A stretch of 64,000 bases of DNA from Chryseobacterium sp. JUb7 (GTDB lineage: Bacteria; Bacteroidota; Bacteroidia; Flavobacteriales; Weeksellaceae). The stretch is taken from the NCBI RefSeq assembly GCF_024806495.1, contig NZ_JANUFF010000005.1, positions 186,001 to 250,000 on the forward strand, read 5' to 3'. The notes under the pieces were generated by a model. That model made no database searches. It saw only the letters and a list, made by a program, of their open reading frames with translations, and had not been told where the DNA came from. How positions within the stretch are numbered: the first letter of the stretch is position 1; each line of letters starts with the position of its first letter. This document shows positions 56,847-64,000 of the stretch, piece after piece. A program made the position numbers and the translations under genes.

Positions 56847-58421
56847 TTACTTTTTAATCAATTTAGCATTCGCCGTTTTATTTGTATCTGTTTTGATGGT
56901 CACCAGATAAGCTCCCTGAATTAAAGCCTGAGTGTTAATCTTTGTTACTTTATTCTTGGTTTTCAGGTTTTGGATCTGTCTGCCTCCCATATCATACATA
57001 ATGATATCAGCTTCCTTAAAATCATAGCCGATTTCTACATACGCATAATCTGAAACAGGATTCGGATAAATCTTAATATCCTGCTTTTCGATCAACTGAT
57101 CAATCTGCTTGTCACCCAATTTCACAATCTTCCAGTTCTCTTTTCCTAGTTCTTCAGCACTCGTTCCTGCTAAAATGATCGAACCATCTTTGTTCAATTT
57201 AATATCAGATAATCTTTCCTCTTTCTTTCTAGATTCATCTTTCACATGCTTTCTCCACTGCTCATTGCCGCTTTCGTTTAAATAAAGCATCCAAAAAGTT
57301 TCATCATTATTCTCTATTCTTCCTTCTGCCTGAGTATAGTCGCCTAATAAGATTCCTTTCGAAGATTTATCATCAGAACTGTGTAGAACGCTCATTCCCA
57401 TCAAAACATCCCTGTTTTTGAAATTGTAAGACTTCTGCCAGATCTCTTCTCCTTTTTCATCCAAAGAAATCAACCACAAATCAGTTCCTTCTTCAATCCC
57501 GACAGATTTATTCCCTGACCTTTCAGATCTTGATTCTCCTCCAAGTAAATATCCGGTTGAAGTCAATGCCAATGTTCTTAAATGATCATCTCCTTTTCCT
57601 CCGAAGTTCTTTTCCCACTGTACTTTACCGTCTTTATCAAGCTTTACAATCCAGTAATCACCTTCTCCGTAATTCTCCGTTTGTTTGGCAATACTTCCAG
57701 CCTCCAGCTTCCTGCTCCCTGACACTTTCCCACTTCTAGAATATATCCCTAACAGTGCTCCTCCATCTCTGGTAGGAATCATTTTTTCCACTTCATCCAG
57801 GCCTTTTCCTCCTAAAATCAATTGGGATAATTCTTTTCCATTTTTATCAAGTCTTACCACCAAAACATCCTTGGAACCATATCCTTTAGACGAATTCTGA
57901 ACGTTTCCTACCACAAAAAAGCCTAAATCTGTCGTCTGAATTACTGATCTTGCTTCTTCATCTGCATTTGTTCCGATCGTCTTTTGCCACAGTTCATCTC
58001 CAAACTCATTGATTCGGATTAACCAAAGGTCTGATCCTCCTTTTGAATCCTCTTTTTTGTCAAGACCTTTTCCGGAATAAGACGTTCCCGCTACTAAAAA
58101 TCCTCCTTCCTGAGTATTTACGGTAGCTGACAGGAAATCATGGTTTTGTCCTGAAAAATATTTTTCCCAGACTTCATCACCCTGCCCTTTAAGCTTAACC
58201 AAATGAAAATCATAGCCGTTATTCTGTTTACTGCCTCCTGCCTGAAGCTTACTGCTTTGAATACTGCTTCCTGTAATTAAGTATTGTCCGTCAATGGTAG
58301 TGGTTACCTGGCTTAGAAAATCCTGAGTATTGGATTTGATGTCTTTCTGCCAAACGACTTCCTGAGCATACAATACAGCAGTCGTGCACATTAAAAATGC
58401 ACCCATGTAGAGTTTTTTCAT
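56847..58421 (-). CDS. Secreted T9SS-sorted repeat protein
   Basis: A 524-residue protein with a signal peptide (to about residue 19) and six to seven repeats of about 65 residues of the type DLWLIRINEFGDELWQKTIG, consistent with a beta-propeller. The C-terminal about 75 residues (KIYPNPVSDYAYVEIGYDFK) are a T9SS type A sorting domain, so it is exported by the type IX system and anchored or released at the cell surface. First gene of the RHS operon, which links T9SS export to this toxin locus. Confidence 0.85.
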   Translation of the reverse strand: MKKLYMGAFLMCTTAVLYAQEVVWQKDIKSNTQDFLSQVTTTIDGQYLITGSSIQSSKLQAGGSKQNNGYDFHLVKLKGQGDEVWEKYFSGQNHDFLSATVNTQEGGFLVAGTSYSGKGLDKKEDSKGGSDLWLIRINEFGDELWQKTIGTNADEEARSVIQTTDLGFFVVGNVQNSSKGYGSKDVLVVRLDKNGKELSQLILGGKGLDEVEKMIPTRDGGALLGIYSRSGKVSGSRKLEAGSIAKQTENYGEGDYWIVKLDKDGKVQWEKNFGGKGDDHLRTLALTSTGYLLGGESRSERSGNKSVGIEEGTDLWLISLDEKGEEIWQKSYNFKNRDVLMGMSVLHSSDDKSSKGILLGDYTQAEGRIENNDETFWMLYLNESGNEQWRKHVKDESRKKEERLSDIKLNKDGSIILAGTSAEELGKENWKIVKLGDKQIDQLIEKQDIKIYPNPVSDYAYVEIGYDFKEADIIMYDMGGRQIQNLKTKNKVTKINTQALIQGAYLVTIKTDTNKTANAKLIKK

Positions 58422-58631
58422 CCCCTTAGTTTATTTATTAATTATTTGTTTTTACTGATTTTGTTGATTGATGTTTATGCATATGGAAAATGCATCATTT
58501 CTGAGGTAATTTTATTCATCTTTGTGTTTTATTGTGTTATTTACGGTTACAAAACTAAAAATTTTTATCTTCTCTACAAAGAGATTTATTATTTTTTCAA
58601 TCATAACATACTGATTTCTATTATTGAATGA

Positions 58632-58665
58632 CAAAGGTATTATTGCTTAGCGACAAAAAGTGTCG
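58632..58665 (-). promoter_or_regulatory. Putative promoter and palindrome of the RHS operon
   Basis: On the minus strand TACCTTTG (58632-58639) is an exact -7 box. Just upstream the palindrome CGACA-5-TGTCG (58651-58665) covers the -33 region and contains a TTTTTG. The spacing to TTTG (14 bases) is short, so the palindrome may be an operator instead. Confidence 0.4.
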
Positions 58666-58710
58666 TATTAAATATAGAGATGCAATTATTTTGTAAATGG
58701 TTGTAATAAA

Positions 58711-58736
58711 AAAGCTTTCGGAATTCCGAAAGCTTT
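58711..58736 (-). terminator. Terminator after the Fe/Cu permease-family gene
   Basis: A perfect 11-bp stem (AAAGCTTTCGG with CCGAAAGCTTT) and 4-base loop, followed on the minus strand by TTTATTACAA. Confidence 0.85.
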
Positions 58737-58757
58737 GTAACTACTGCCAAAGAGTAT

Positions 58758-59246
58758 TTATTTTTTCTGTTGTTTTTCAAGCCATTCATCATGCTTCCTT
58801 TTGAAAAACTCATGTTTATAGTCTTGATTTCTTTGAGCTGCATCGATAGAATGAGAAGTATGAATATCTGCATCTTCTTTAGCAAAATCTGCCAGCTTTT
58901 CATAATAACAATGAAGCTGATCCAATTCTTTTTCCGTAAGATCTTCGATATCTACAATTCTGTTGCTGGCTTTTTCATTGGCAGCAATGAGTTCATTCAG
59001 TTTAATCTGAATAGCTTTTGAATCTTTATTTTGTGATTTCTGAATGAGAAAAACCATTAAAAAAGTGATAATAGTTGTTCCTGTGTTGATGACAAGCTGC
59101 CAGGTTTCAGAATAATTGAAAACAGGTCCGGAAACTGCCCAGACCAAAACAATAAGTGTAGCTCCAATGAATGCATAAGAACTGCCGGTAAATTTTGTAG
59201 CCCAATCGGAGAACTTTTCAAAAACACTTTTATCTTTATCTGCCAT
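58758..59246 (-). CDS. Low-affinity Fe/Cu permease family protein
   Basis: A 162-residue protein with two transmembrane helices (SSYAFIGATLIVLVWAVSGP; TGTTIITFLMVFLIQKSQN) followed by a helical cytosolic region (KAIQIKLNELIAANEKASN). These match the PF04120-type low-affinity iron permease family; the tail is longer than usual. Its actual transport role in bacteria is not well proven. It lies 31 bases after the PepSY gene and is likely the last gene of the iron cluster. Confidence 0.8.
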   Translation of the reverse strand: MADKDKSVFEKFSDWATKFTGSSYAFIGATLIVLVWAVSGPVFNYSETWQLVINTGTTIITFLMVFLIQKSQNKDSKAIQIKLNELIAANEKASNRIVDIEDLTEKELDQLHCYYEKLADFAKEDADIHTSHSIDAAQRNQDYKHEFFKRKHDEWLEKQQKK

Positions 59247-59277
59247 TTTATTAAAATCTTAAGATAAAGATATTAAA

Positions 59278-60483
59278 TTAAGCCTTCACTTTCCTGAATT
59301 TATTAAACCAAAAGATAAAACCAGTCACAGGAAGAGAAAAGCCGATAAAACAGACTATAAAGTAAAATACAATACTTTTCAAACCTAAAATTTCCCCGGT
59401 ATGTAACGGCTTGGCAAGCGATGTAAATTGTTTATTGAGTGGTTTATCGGCAAAAAGTTCTTTCGATTTAAAATGTCCGGTTTTATCAAAAGTGATCTCA
59501 TCGGGAAGCATTGCTCCCAGCCAATTATCAGTATTAATTTTAGTGACCGTAAATCTCGGATTATCTTTATTGGGTAATTCAATCGTGATCATTCCTTTAT
59601 AGGGAAGAATTTTGTCCGCCAAGTGTAAAATTTCCTGCAGCGAAACTGTTTTTTCTTCTTTTAATGTTGATTTTTCTTTCTGTCGGTCAAGCATATCATT
59701 AAAAATTGAATCAAAAGCACCGGTTTCATCTTTTGACTCTTTTGAAAGGTCTGAAATAGAAGTTCCTCCCAAAGAAATGATCATTGTATTTTTCACCCAT
59801 GGATAGGTAATATAAAGCCCTGTGACTGCTATGAAGAATAATACCAGGCATGCATAAAATCCCATGGTGTTATGAAGATCATAGTTGATCCGCTGAAACT
59901 TGCCCGTGAACTTGATGGTTAGAGACTGCTTTAAATGTTTCATCTTTTTAGGAATCCAAAGTATAAAACCCGAAAAAAGCAATATGCAGAACATTAAAAC
60001 GGCAGCCCCGTTAATCTGTCTTCCTATATTCCCCATCATCAGATTCCGGTGAAGATCCAGTATCACTTCAAAGAAATGATTCATGCTTACATCTGCAGTT
60101 CCAAGATCTGTTCCCCGATAGGGATCAAAATATACAGAATAATCTGACCGATCTTTAGTGTAAGAAACCACAAAGCTTCGGTCTTTATTTACCGGAATAA
60201 CAAGGCTCGTCAGAATTTTACCTTCCTGAAGCAAGATATTTTGAATCTGCTCTGCCGATTTTCTTACACCGTCATTTTCTTTAACAAAGACTTTATCTTT
60301 ATTTAGTAAATCTGTAAACTGATTTTTAAAAGCGTAAATACATCCGGACAAGCACACTACAACAATCACGATTCCTGAAATTAATCCCAGCCAGAGATGA
60401 AGCAATCCCATTGTATATTTGAAAAGGGATTCATTTTTTCTTCTTTTTCTGATAAGCGTTTTTCTCAGACGTGATGCTTTCAT
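59278..60483 (-). CDS. PepSY-associated transmembrane protein, siderophore-reductase-like
   Basis: A 401-residue membrane protein with four helices (about 25-47, 165-185, 205-230 and 360-388) and PepSY-like periplasmic regions between. The N-terminal LHLWLGLISGIVIVVVCLSGC, the middle HNTMGFYACLVLFFIAVTGL and the end FSLPVTGFIFWFNKF are typical of the PepSY_TM family, in which periplasmic ferric-siderophore reductases are known (FoxB/FpvG-like). It lies 72 bases downstream of the Spy-like lipoprotein. Ferric reduction of the siderophore imported by the TonB receptor is a reasonable inference. Confidence 0.85.
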   Translation of the reverse strand: MKASRLRKTLIRKRRKNESLFKYTMGLLHLWLGLISGIVIVVVCLSGCIYAFKNQFTDLLNKDKVFVKENDGVRKSAEQIQNILLQEGKILTSLVIPVNKDRSFVVSYTKDRSDYSVYFDPYRGTDLGTADVSMNHFFEVILDLHRNLMMGNIGRQINGAAVLMFCILLFSGFILWIPKKMKHLKQSLTIKFTGKFQRINYDLHNTMGFYACLVLFFIAVTGLYITYPWVKNTMIISLGGTSISDLSKESKDETGAFDSIFNDMLDRQKEKSTLKEEKTVSLQEILHLADKILPYKGMITIELPNKDNPRFTVTKINTDNWLGAMLPDEITFDKTGHFKSKELFADKPLNKQFTSLAKPLHTGEILGLKSIVFYFIVCFIGFSLPVTGFIFWFNKFRKVKA

Positions 60484-60555
60484 ATGGTGAATGGAAAAGC
60501 ATTAAAACAATAATAGACTGTTTTAATGCTTCTTCTAATTTAGATTAAATAATAC

Positions 60556-61164
60556 TTATTTTCGACCCTTGAAGTGCTGGTCTTTTACAATTTCCAGAAA
60601 CTTAGCATATTGTTCTGATGTAAAAACTTTTTTCAATGCTTCCTTTCTCTGTCCGTCAAACTTTTCCCAATATTCTTTGGCAAGGTCATTATTTCCGTGA
60701 TAAACATCATGAGCATCATTGAATGACTTTTCGAAGGCATCATTGGCAGCATTCAACATGGCAAACTGCTCTTCTGAAAGTTGTAACTCTGTTTTGATAC
60801 GTTCTAAAACCTGATTATTATATCGTGGTCTTTTTCTTGAATTTTCATCCACGAATTTGTTGAATTTTCCCATCTGCTCAGCATCTAAAACAGTTGACAT
60901 TTCTTCCGCCTGTTTTGCTCTCAGCTCTTCATTTTTAATTCCCAGAGCAACGCGGTCCATTTTTCCACCCTGCGCTTTTGCCGCTTCAAAGTTTTGTTCC
61001 TGTTGCTTTTGATATTTCGCAGTGATTTCGTTAAAGCTTTTTTCCTGTTCAGGAGTCAATTTCACCTGTGTTTTAAATTGATTATAATCCACTCCTCTTT
61101 TTTTATTGTCTTCCGAACAAGAAATAATCAGAAAAGAAAACATGGCTAATAAAAAAGCTTTCAT
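60556..61164 (-). CDS. Spy/CpxP-like lipoprotein
   Basis: About 202 residues from the ATG at 61164, which places the lipobox (FLIISCSED) at the usual distance; an ATG at 61179 is an alternative. Two related helical halves carry LTPEQEKSFNEI and LSEEQFAMLNAA, similar to the LTxxQ repeats of Spy/CpxP-type periplasmic chaperones and metal-stress proteins. It follows the TonB receptor by 26 bases. A role in periplasmic protection during metal uptake is possible but not shown. Confidence 0.7.
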   Translation of the reverse strand: MKAFLLAMFSFLIISCSEDNKKRGVDYNQFKTQVKLTPEQEKSFNEITAKYQKQQEQNFEAAKAQGGKMDRVALGIKNEELRAKQAEEMSTVLDAEQMGKFNKFVDENSRKRPRYNNQVLERIKTELQLSEEQFAMLNAANDAFEKSFNDAHDVYHGNNDLAKEYWEKFDGQRKEALKKVFTSEQYAKFLEIVKDQHFKGRK

Positions 61165-61190
61165 ACTAAAGTTTATCATATGTATATTGT

Positions 61191-63380
61191 TTAAAATTTA
61201 TAATTGATTTGAGCGGCGAAATTTCTAGGCTGGATCTGATCAATATATCCGCCCCTGAAATAAGAGCTGTATCCTACTGAATCGAAAATATTATTGAAGA
61301 ATACCCTGATTCCAATTCCATTTTTCAAAGCGTATCCAACCTGAGCATCTACAGTTGTATATTCTGGCATATTGAACGGCTTCAGTCCCGGCTCAACACT
61401 ATTTGCATGTCCGGCGGTAAATGTCTTTTGTGTCCATTCATCTACAGGTCTTGTTCCTACATAGTAAATTCCGGCACCTACATCAAGACCGTTCAAAGCA
61501 CCTGTATTAAATTTGTAATTCAGCCAAGCATTTGCGGTATGCTTCGGCGTATTCATCGGAGCAGATCCATTGACATAAGCCGGGCTGTTCTGATATTGAG
61601 CATCAAGGTAGGCCCACCCGGACATTACCTGAAGATTTGGAAGAATTCTTCCGATCAGTTCTACTTCAATTCCTTTTCTTCTCAGCTCACCTGCAAGACC
61701 GTACATTGTTTGCTTGTCAATGATGACAGGGTTATAGTTTTCATCCAGTATCGTAAAGGAAAGATGGTCTGTTTTTATATCGAATAAAGTAACATTAAAT
61801 CTCAAGCGCTCATTGAACCAGTCTGACTTAATCCCTGCCTCCCACTGTTTCGTATTAGAAGCGCCTACAGCACCTCCGTCCAAAAGAATATTGTTAGCAG
61901 ATCTCAAAGAAGTAGTGCTGGTATATGATCCGAAGACATTCATATTTTCAATGGGTGAAATCATTATTCCAAACGATGGGTTCCACGCATGATTAGGATC
62001 TTTATCAGAAGCGTTCAGTCTACTGTAACGGATTCCCAAATGGGCTTTAATATACTTATTGAATGTAATAACATCCTGAGCCATCAATCCCAATGACGGT
62101 GTTGTGATAGGATCTGCCATATTTTTCCCGCTAAAATTAACAGGATCTATTGTAGAAGGAAGAATATTATTTATCTCCTCAAGCACATTGATACGATCTA
62201 TATTTTTCGAAGCGTAAGAAGTTGTTGTTACTGTAGATTCTTTCCAGTCGAATCCCAATTGAAATGTATGCTTTAAAGCACCTGTCTTTACATCTGCACC
62301 CATAAAATCGAATTGAAATACTTTGTTCAGATCTTCACGTTCGGATCTTGTAAGCGATCTGTTTCGGAATTGGTTTGGGTTTTTGCTGTCTACCGGTGTC
62401 AACGATGCTCCGGATATATCTGACTGATAGGACGAACTCATAAAAGCAGCTCTAAGCTTAAGTTTATCTGTCAGTTTTCTAGTAGCTGTGGTTGAGAAAT
62501 TAAATGATTCTGTTTTTGCATTATCCGTAGAAAAACCAAGAAACTTTCTGTTTGGCATTTCATATAAAGCTTCCGTATCACCTTTAGCTAAATTTACGGT
62601 ACCTCTGTCTGGAGTTGTATTATTATGCAAATAATCCATTTCAACCACTACTTCAGTTTTGTCGTCCGGACGAATGGCGATGGATGGATTGACATAAATA
62701 CGGTCTGTATTAACAAATCGTCTGAAGCTGTTATTATCCTGATAAGCGGCATTCAATCTTACGGCAACTCTGCCTTTAGAATCTAAAACGTGTTGAAAAT
62801 CTACAGTGGGTCTGTAAAAGTCCCAGCTTCCATATCTGAAACCTACATTGGTCTGATTGATAAATTTCGGAACTTTTGTAACAACATTGATGACTCCTCC
62901 AGCAGATCCTAATCCATCACCAATCCCTTGTGTAACGGCGGCAGAACCTTTTATTACCTGAATACTTTCCACTCCCTGCATATCTGTAAGCATCGCAGCA
63001 GTTCTAAAATCTGAATCGAGCTGAACTCCGTTTTTAAGAACAGGAACTCCCCGATACCCTCGGATAGACATACTTTCTCTTGTTCCCCCATAACTTCCAA
63101 ACTGAGTAACCCCGGGAACGTTTTTCGCAACATCTGTTACGGTCAGCCCTCCAAGATCTTCGATCACTTTGTAGGAAATTACAGAAATACTCTGGATCTG
63201 GTCTCTCGGTTTTAGCGGAAGCCTGGTGATAGCTTCCAGACCTTCTGGCTGTTTTTTTCTTTCTCCGAATAATTCTACTTCTTCAATCTTACTTTCTTTG
63301 TTAATAGAATCATTCACCTGTTGTGCATTTACAAAAACCGCCCCTAAAACAAGCAGCGAAATAGATACTATTTTATTCAT
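61191..63380 (-). CDS. TonB-dependent siderophore receptor
   Basis: A 729-residue outer-membrane receptor with signal peptide (LLVLGAVFVNAQ). The plug domain shows IQSISVISYKVIEDLGGLTV, GVTQFGSYGGTRESMSIRGY and IQVIKGSAAVTQGIGDGLGSAGGVINVVTK, characteristic of ferric-siderophore receptors (FhuA/FoxA-like). The barrel ends with PRNFAAQINYKF, a proper C-terminal aromatic for BAM insertion. No N-terminal carboxypeptidase-like extension is present. First gene of the run to the PepSY and permease genes. No certain Fur box was found in the 221 bases upstream. Confidence 0.93.
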   Translation of the reverse strand: MNKIVSISLLVLGAVFVNAQQVNDSINKESKIEEVELFGERKKQPEGLEAITRLPLKPRDQIQSISVISYKVIEDLGGLTVTDVAKNVPGVTQFGSYGGTRESMSIRGYRGVPVLKNGVQLDSDFRTAAMLTDMQGVESIQVIKGSAAVTQGIGDGLGSAGGVINVVTKVPKFINQTNVGFRYGSWDFYRPTVDFQHVLDSKGRVAVRLNAAYQDNNSFRRFVNTDRIYVNPSIAIRPDDKTEVVVEMDYLHNNTTPDRGTVNLAKGDTEALYEMPNRKFLGFSTDNAKTESFNFSTTATRKLTDKLKLRAAFMSSSYQSDISGASLTPVDSKNPNQFRNRSLTRSEREDLNKVFQFDFMGADVKTGALKHTFQLGFDWKESTVTTTSYASKNIDRINVLEEINNILPSTIDPVNFSGKNMADPITTPSLGLMAQDVITFNKYIKAHLGIRYSRLNASDKDPNHAWNPSFGIMISPIENMNVFGSYTSTTSLRSANNILLDGGAVGASNTKQWEAGIKSDWFNERLRFNVTLFDIKTDHLSFTILDENYNPVIIDKQTMYGLAGELRRKGIEVELIGRILPNLQVMSGWAYLDAQYQNSPAYVNGSAPMNTPKHTANAWLNYKFNTGALNGLDVGAGIYYVGTRPVDEWTQKTFTAGHANSVEPGLKPFNMPEYTTVDAQVGYALKNGIGIRVFFNNIFDSVGYSSYFRGGYIDQIQPRNFAAQINYKF

Positions 63381-63544
63381 TTAATAATTTTTAGCGAAAA
63401 TATTATTTTTATTAATTCTAAATAAATAAAACAAAATGATATATCTCACTTATCAAAGAATAAATTTGAAAAGACCTGTATTGTAAATACTAAATTTTAA
63501 TTCAAAAAATAACCAAGACTATTCTTTAAATTACCTGCATAAAA

Positions 63545-63568
63545 AATCCCTGCTTAAAAACAGGGATT
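63545..63568 (-). terminator. Terminator of the carbonic anhydrase gene
   Basis: Arms AATCCCTG and CAGGGATT with an 8-base loop, followed on the minus strand by TTTTTTATGC; about 33 bases past the stop codon. Confidence 0.8.
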
Positions 63569-63601
63569 GAAAATATTTATTAATTATTAAAAAAGCTTTG
63601 A

Positions 63602-64000
63602 TTAAAATCCGGGATTTACATATACTTTTCGGCCTTTTAAAGGCTGAATTGCTCTGAAGTTCGGTTCTGTGTAGATACCCGTATAAGAATTAAATTCTGT
63701 ATCTGATATCTGCTGTTTGTCTTTAAATACAAACCAGGTCACCGGTCCTCCGTTGGTAACAGCTGAAGCTGCACCAAAGTTCGGAGTAGTTAATGAACCA
63801 TTATAAGTGTAATACGATCTGGTATTACTTGGGAATAGAGCAGTAAGGTCAAAAGTCGTATTAGGAGAATTAATGGCATTAGCCATTACAGGAGACTGGC
63901 TAAACAAATTTTGTAATGAAGTATTGACATTCCCGGGTTCAACCATAACACTTAAAACGGCGTATGAATTGTCAGAAGAAACATTGACAAAGTGTATCTC
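63602..64000 (-). CDS. Alpha-carbonic anhydrase, C-terminal part (cut by window edge)
   Basis: 133 codons of the 3-prime part of a gene that continues beyond the window; the frame is open to base 64000, before the apparent Met at 63946. The segment EIHFVN is the strand bearing the third zinc-ligand His of alpha-carbonic anhydrases, and YAVLSVMVEPGN then SYYTYNGSLTTPNF and VTWFVFKDKQQIS match the conserved active-site loop and end. In most family members the loop reads TTPPC; here it is TTPNF with an insertion, so the Cys and second Pro are missing. The family hydrates CO2 and is usually periplasmic. Confidence 0.85.
   Translation of the reverse strand, partial: EIHFVNVSSDNSYAVLSVMVEPGNVNTSLQNLFSQSPVMANAINSPNTTFDLTALFPSNTRSYYTYNGSLTTPNFGAASAVTNGGPVTWFVFKDKQQISDTEFNSYTGIYTEPNFRAIQPLKGRKVYVNPGF

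Larger units (their letters stand above)
58422..58757. other. Intergenic region upstream of the RHS operon
   Basis: About 336 bases. It holds the terminator of the gene at 58758 (58711-58736), a small palindrome (58651-58665) and a possible -7 box (58632-58639) for the RHS operon, which would leave a leader of about 200 bases. No gene is seen. Confidence 0.6.

Noticed and set aside
58446..58631. 61-codon plus-strand reading frame before the permease gene
   Set aside because: Very hydrophobic AT-rich sequence in an intergenic region, without a ribosome-binding context or conserved features; it overlaps the leader of the divergent operon.

Overview
The window is an A+T-rich chromosomal segment of a Bacteroidota bacterium of the Flavobacteriales, most like Chryseobacterium or a close Weeksellaceae relative. 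The grounds are a type IX secretion (T9SS) sorting tail, promoters with the Bacteroidota -7 box TAnnTTTG, almost no Shine-Dalgarno sites, and the DUF6443-type RHS toxin operon common in that genus. The genus is an inference from gene content; no 16S gene is present. No tRNA, rRNA, CRISPR array, insertion sequence or prophage was seen.

Layout. (1) 174-12288, all on the minus strand: two guanidino-group hydrolases (a DDAH/arginine-deiminase-like enzyme and a CtlX-type citrulline hydrolase) with a CPBP protease-like membrane protein and an unknown secreted protein between them. These run into a compact polyamine and membrane module: S-adenosylmethionine decarboxylase, a zinc-ribbon/DUF4178 membrane protein, a 65-aa membrane peptide, a DUF350 protein, a membrane-anchored aminopropyltransferase, a flavin amine-oxidase-like protein and a polytopic His-rich membrane protein, followed by a secreted GH43-like glycosidase. 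(2) 12595-12756: a small Cys-rich double-glycine-leader peptide, next to a secreted surface protein. (3) 13897-16561: citrate synthase and enolase. (4) 16712-21496: a coiled-coil lipoprotein, then a four-gene signalling cassette (LuxR-type regulator, unknown cytosolic protein, separate membrane protein, histidine kinase). (5) 21712-26038: two paralogous secreted GH35 beta-galactosidases flanking a small lipoprotein on the other strand.

(6) 26185-40007: the S10-spc-alpha ribosomal superoperon from rplC to rplQ, with secY, infA, rpmJ and rpoA. It lacks rpsJ at its head and is driven by a very good promoter. (7) 40259-44991: the glycerol system, a divergent DeoR/GlpR repressor facing glpD-glpK-glpF, with helically phased operator-like repeats over the transcription start. 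(8) 45132-49272: three unknown exported proteins. (9) 49635-58421: a T9SS protein, a YD-repeat protein, an RHS protein with a JAB-like C-terminal toxin candidate, and a likely immunity protein. (10) 58758-63380: a TonB-dependent siderophore receptor, a Spy-like lipoprotein, a PepSY transmembrane protein and an Fe/Cu permease-family protein. (11) The right edge cuts a secreted alpha-carbonic anhydrase.

The best candidate for an undescribed system is the polyamine-DUF350-DUF4178 module at 1957-8373. It carries dedicated enzymes to make and possibly oxidise an aminopropylated product, alongside membrane proteins of the kind reported with PspA-type envelope-stress loci, but without PspA or an ATP-grasp ligase in this window. 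The double-glycine Cys-rich peptide and the RHS toxin/immunity pair come next.
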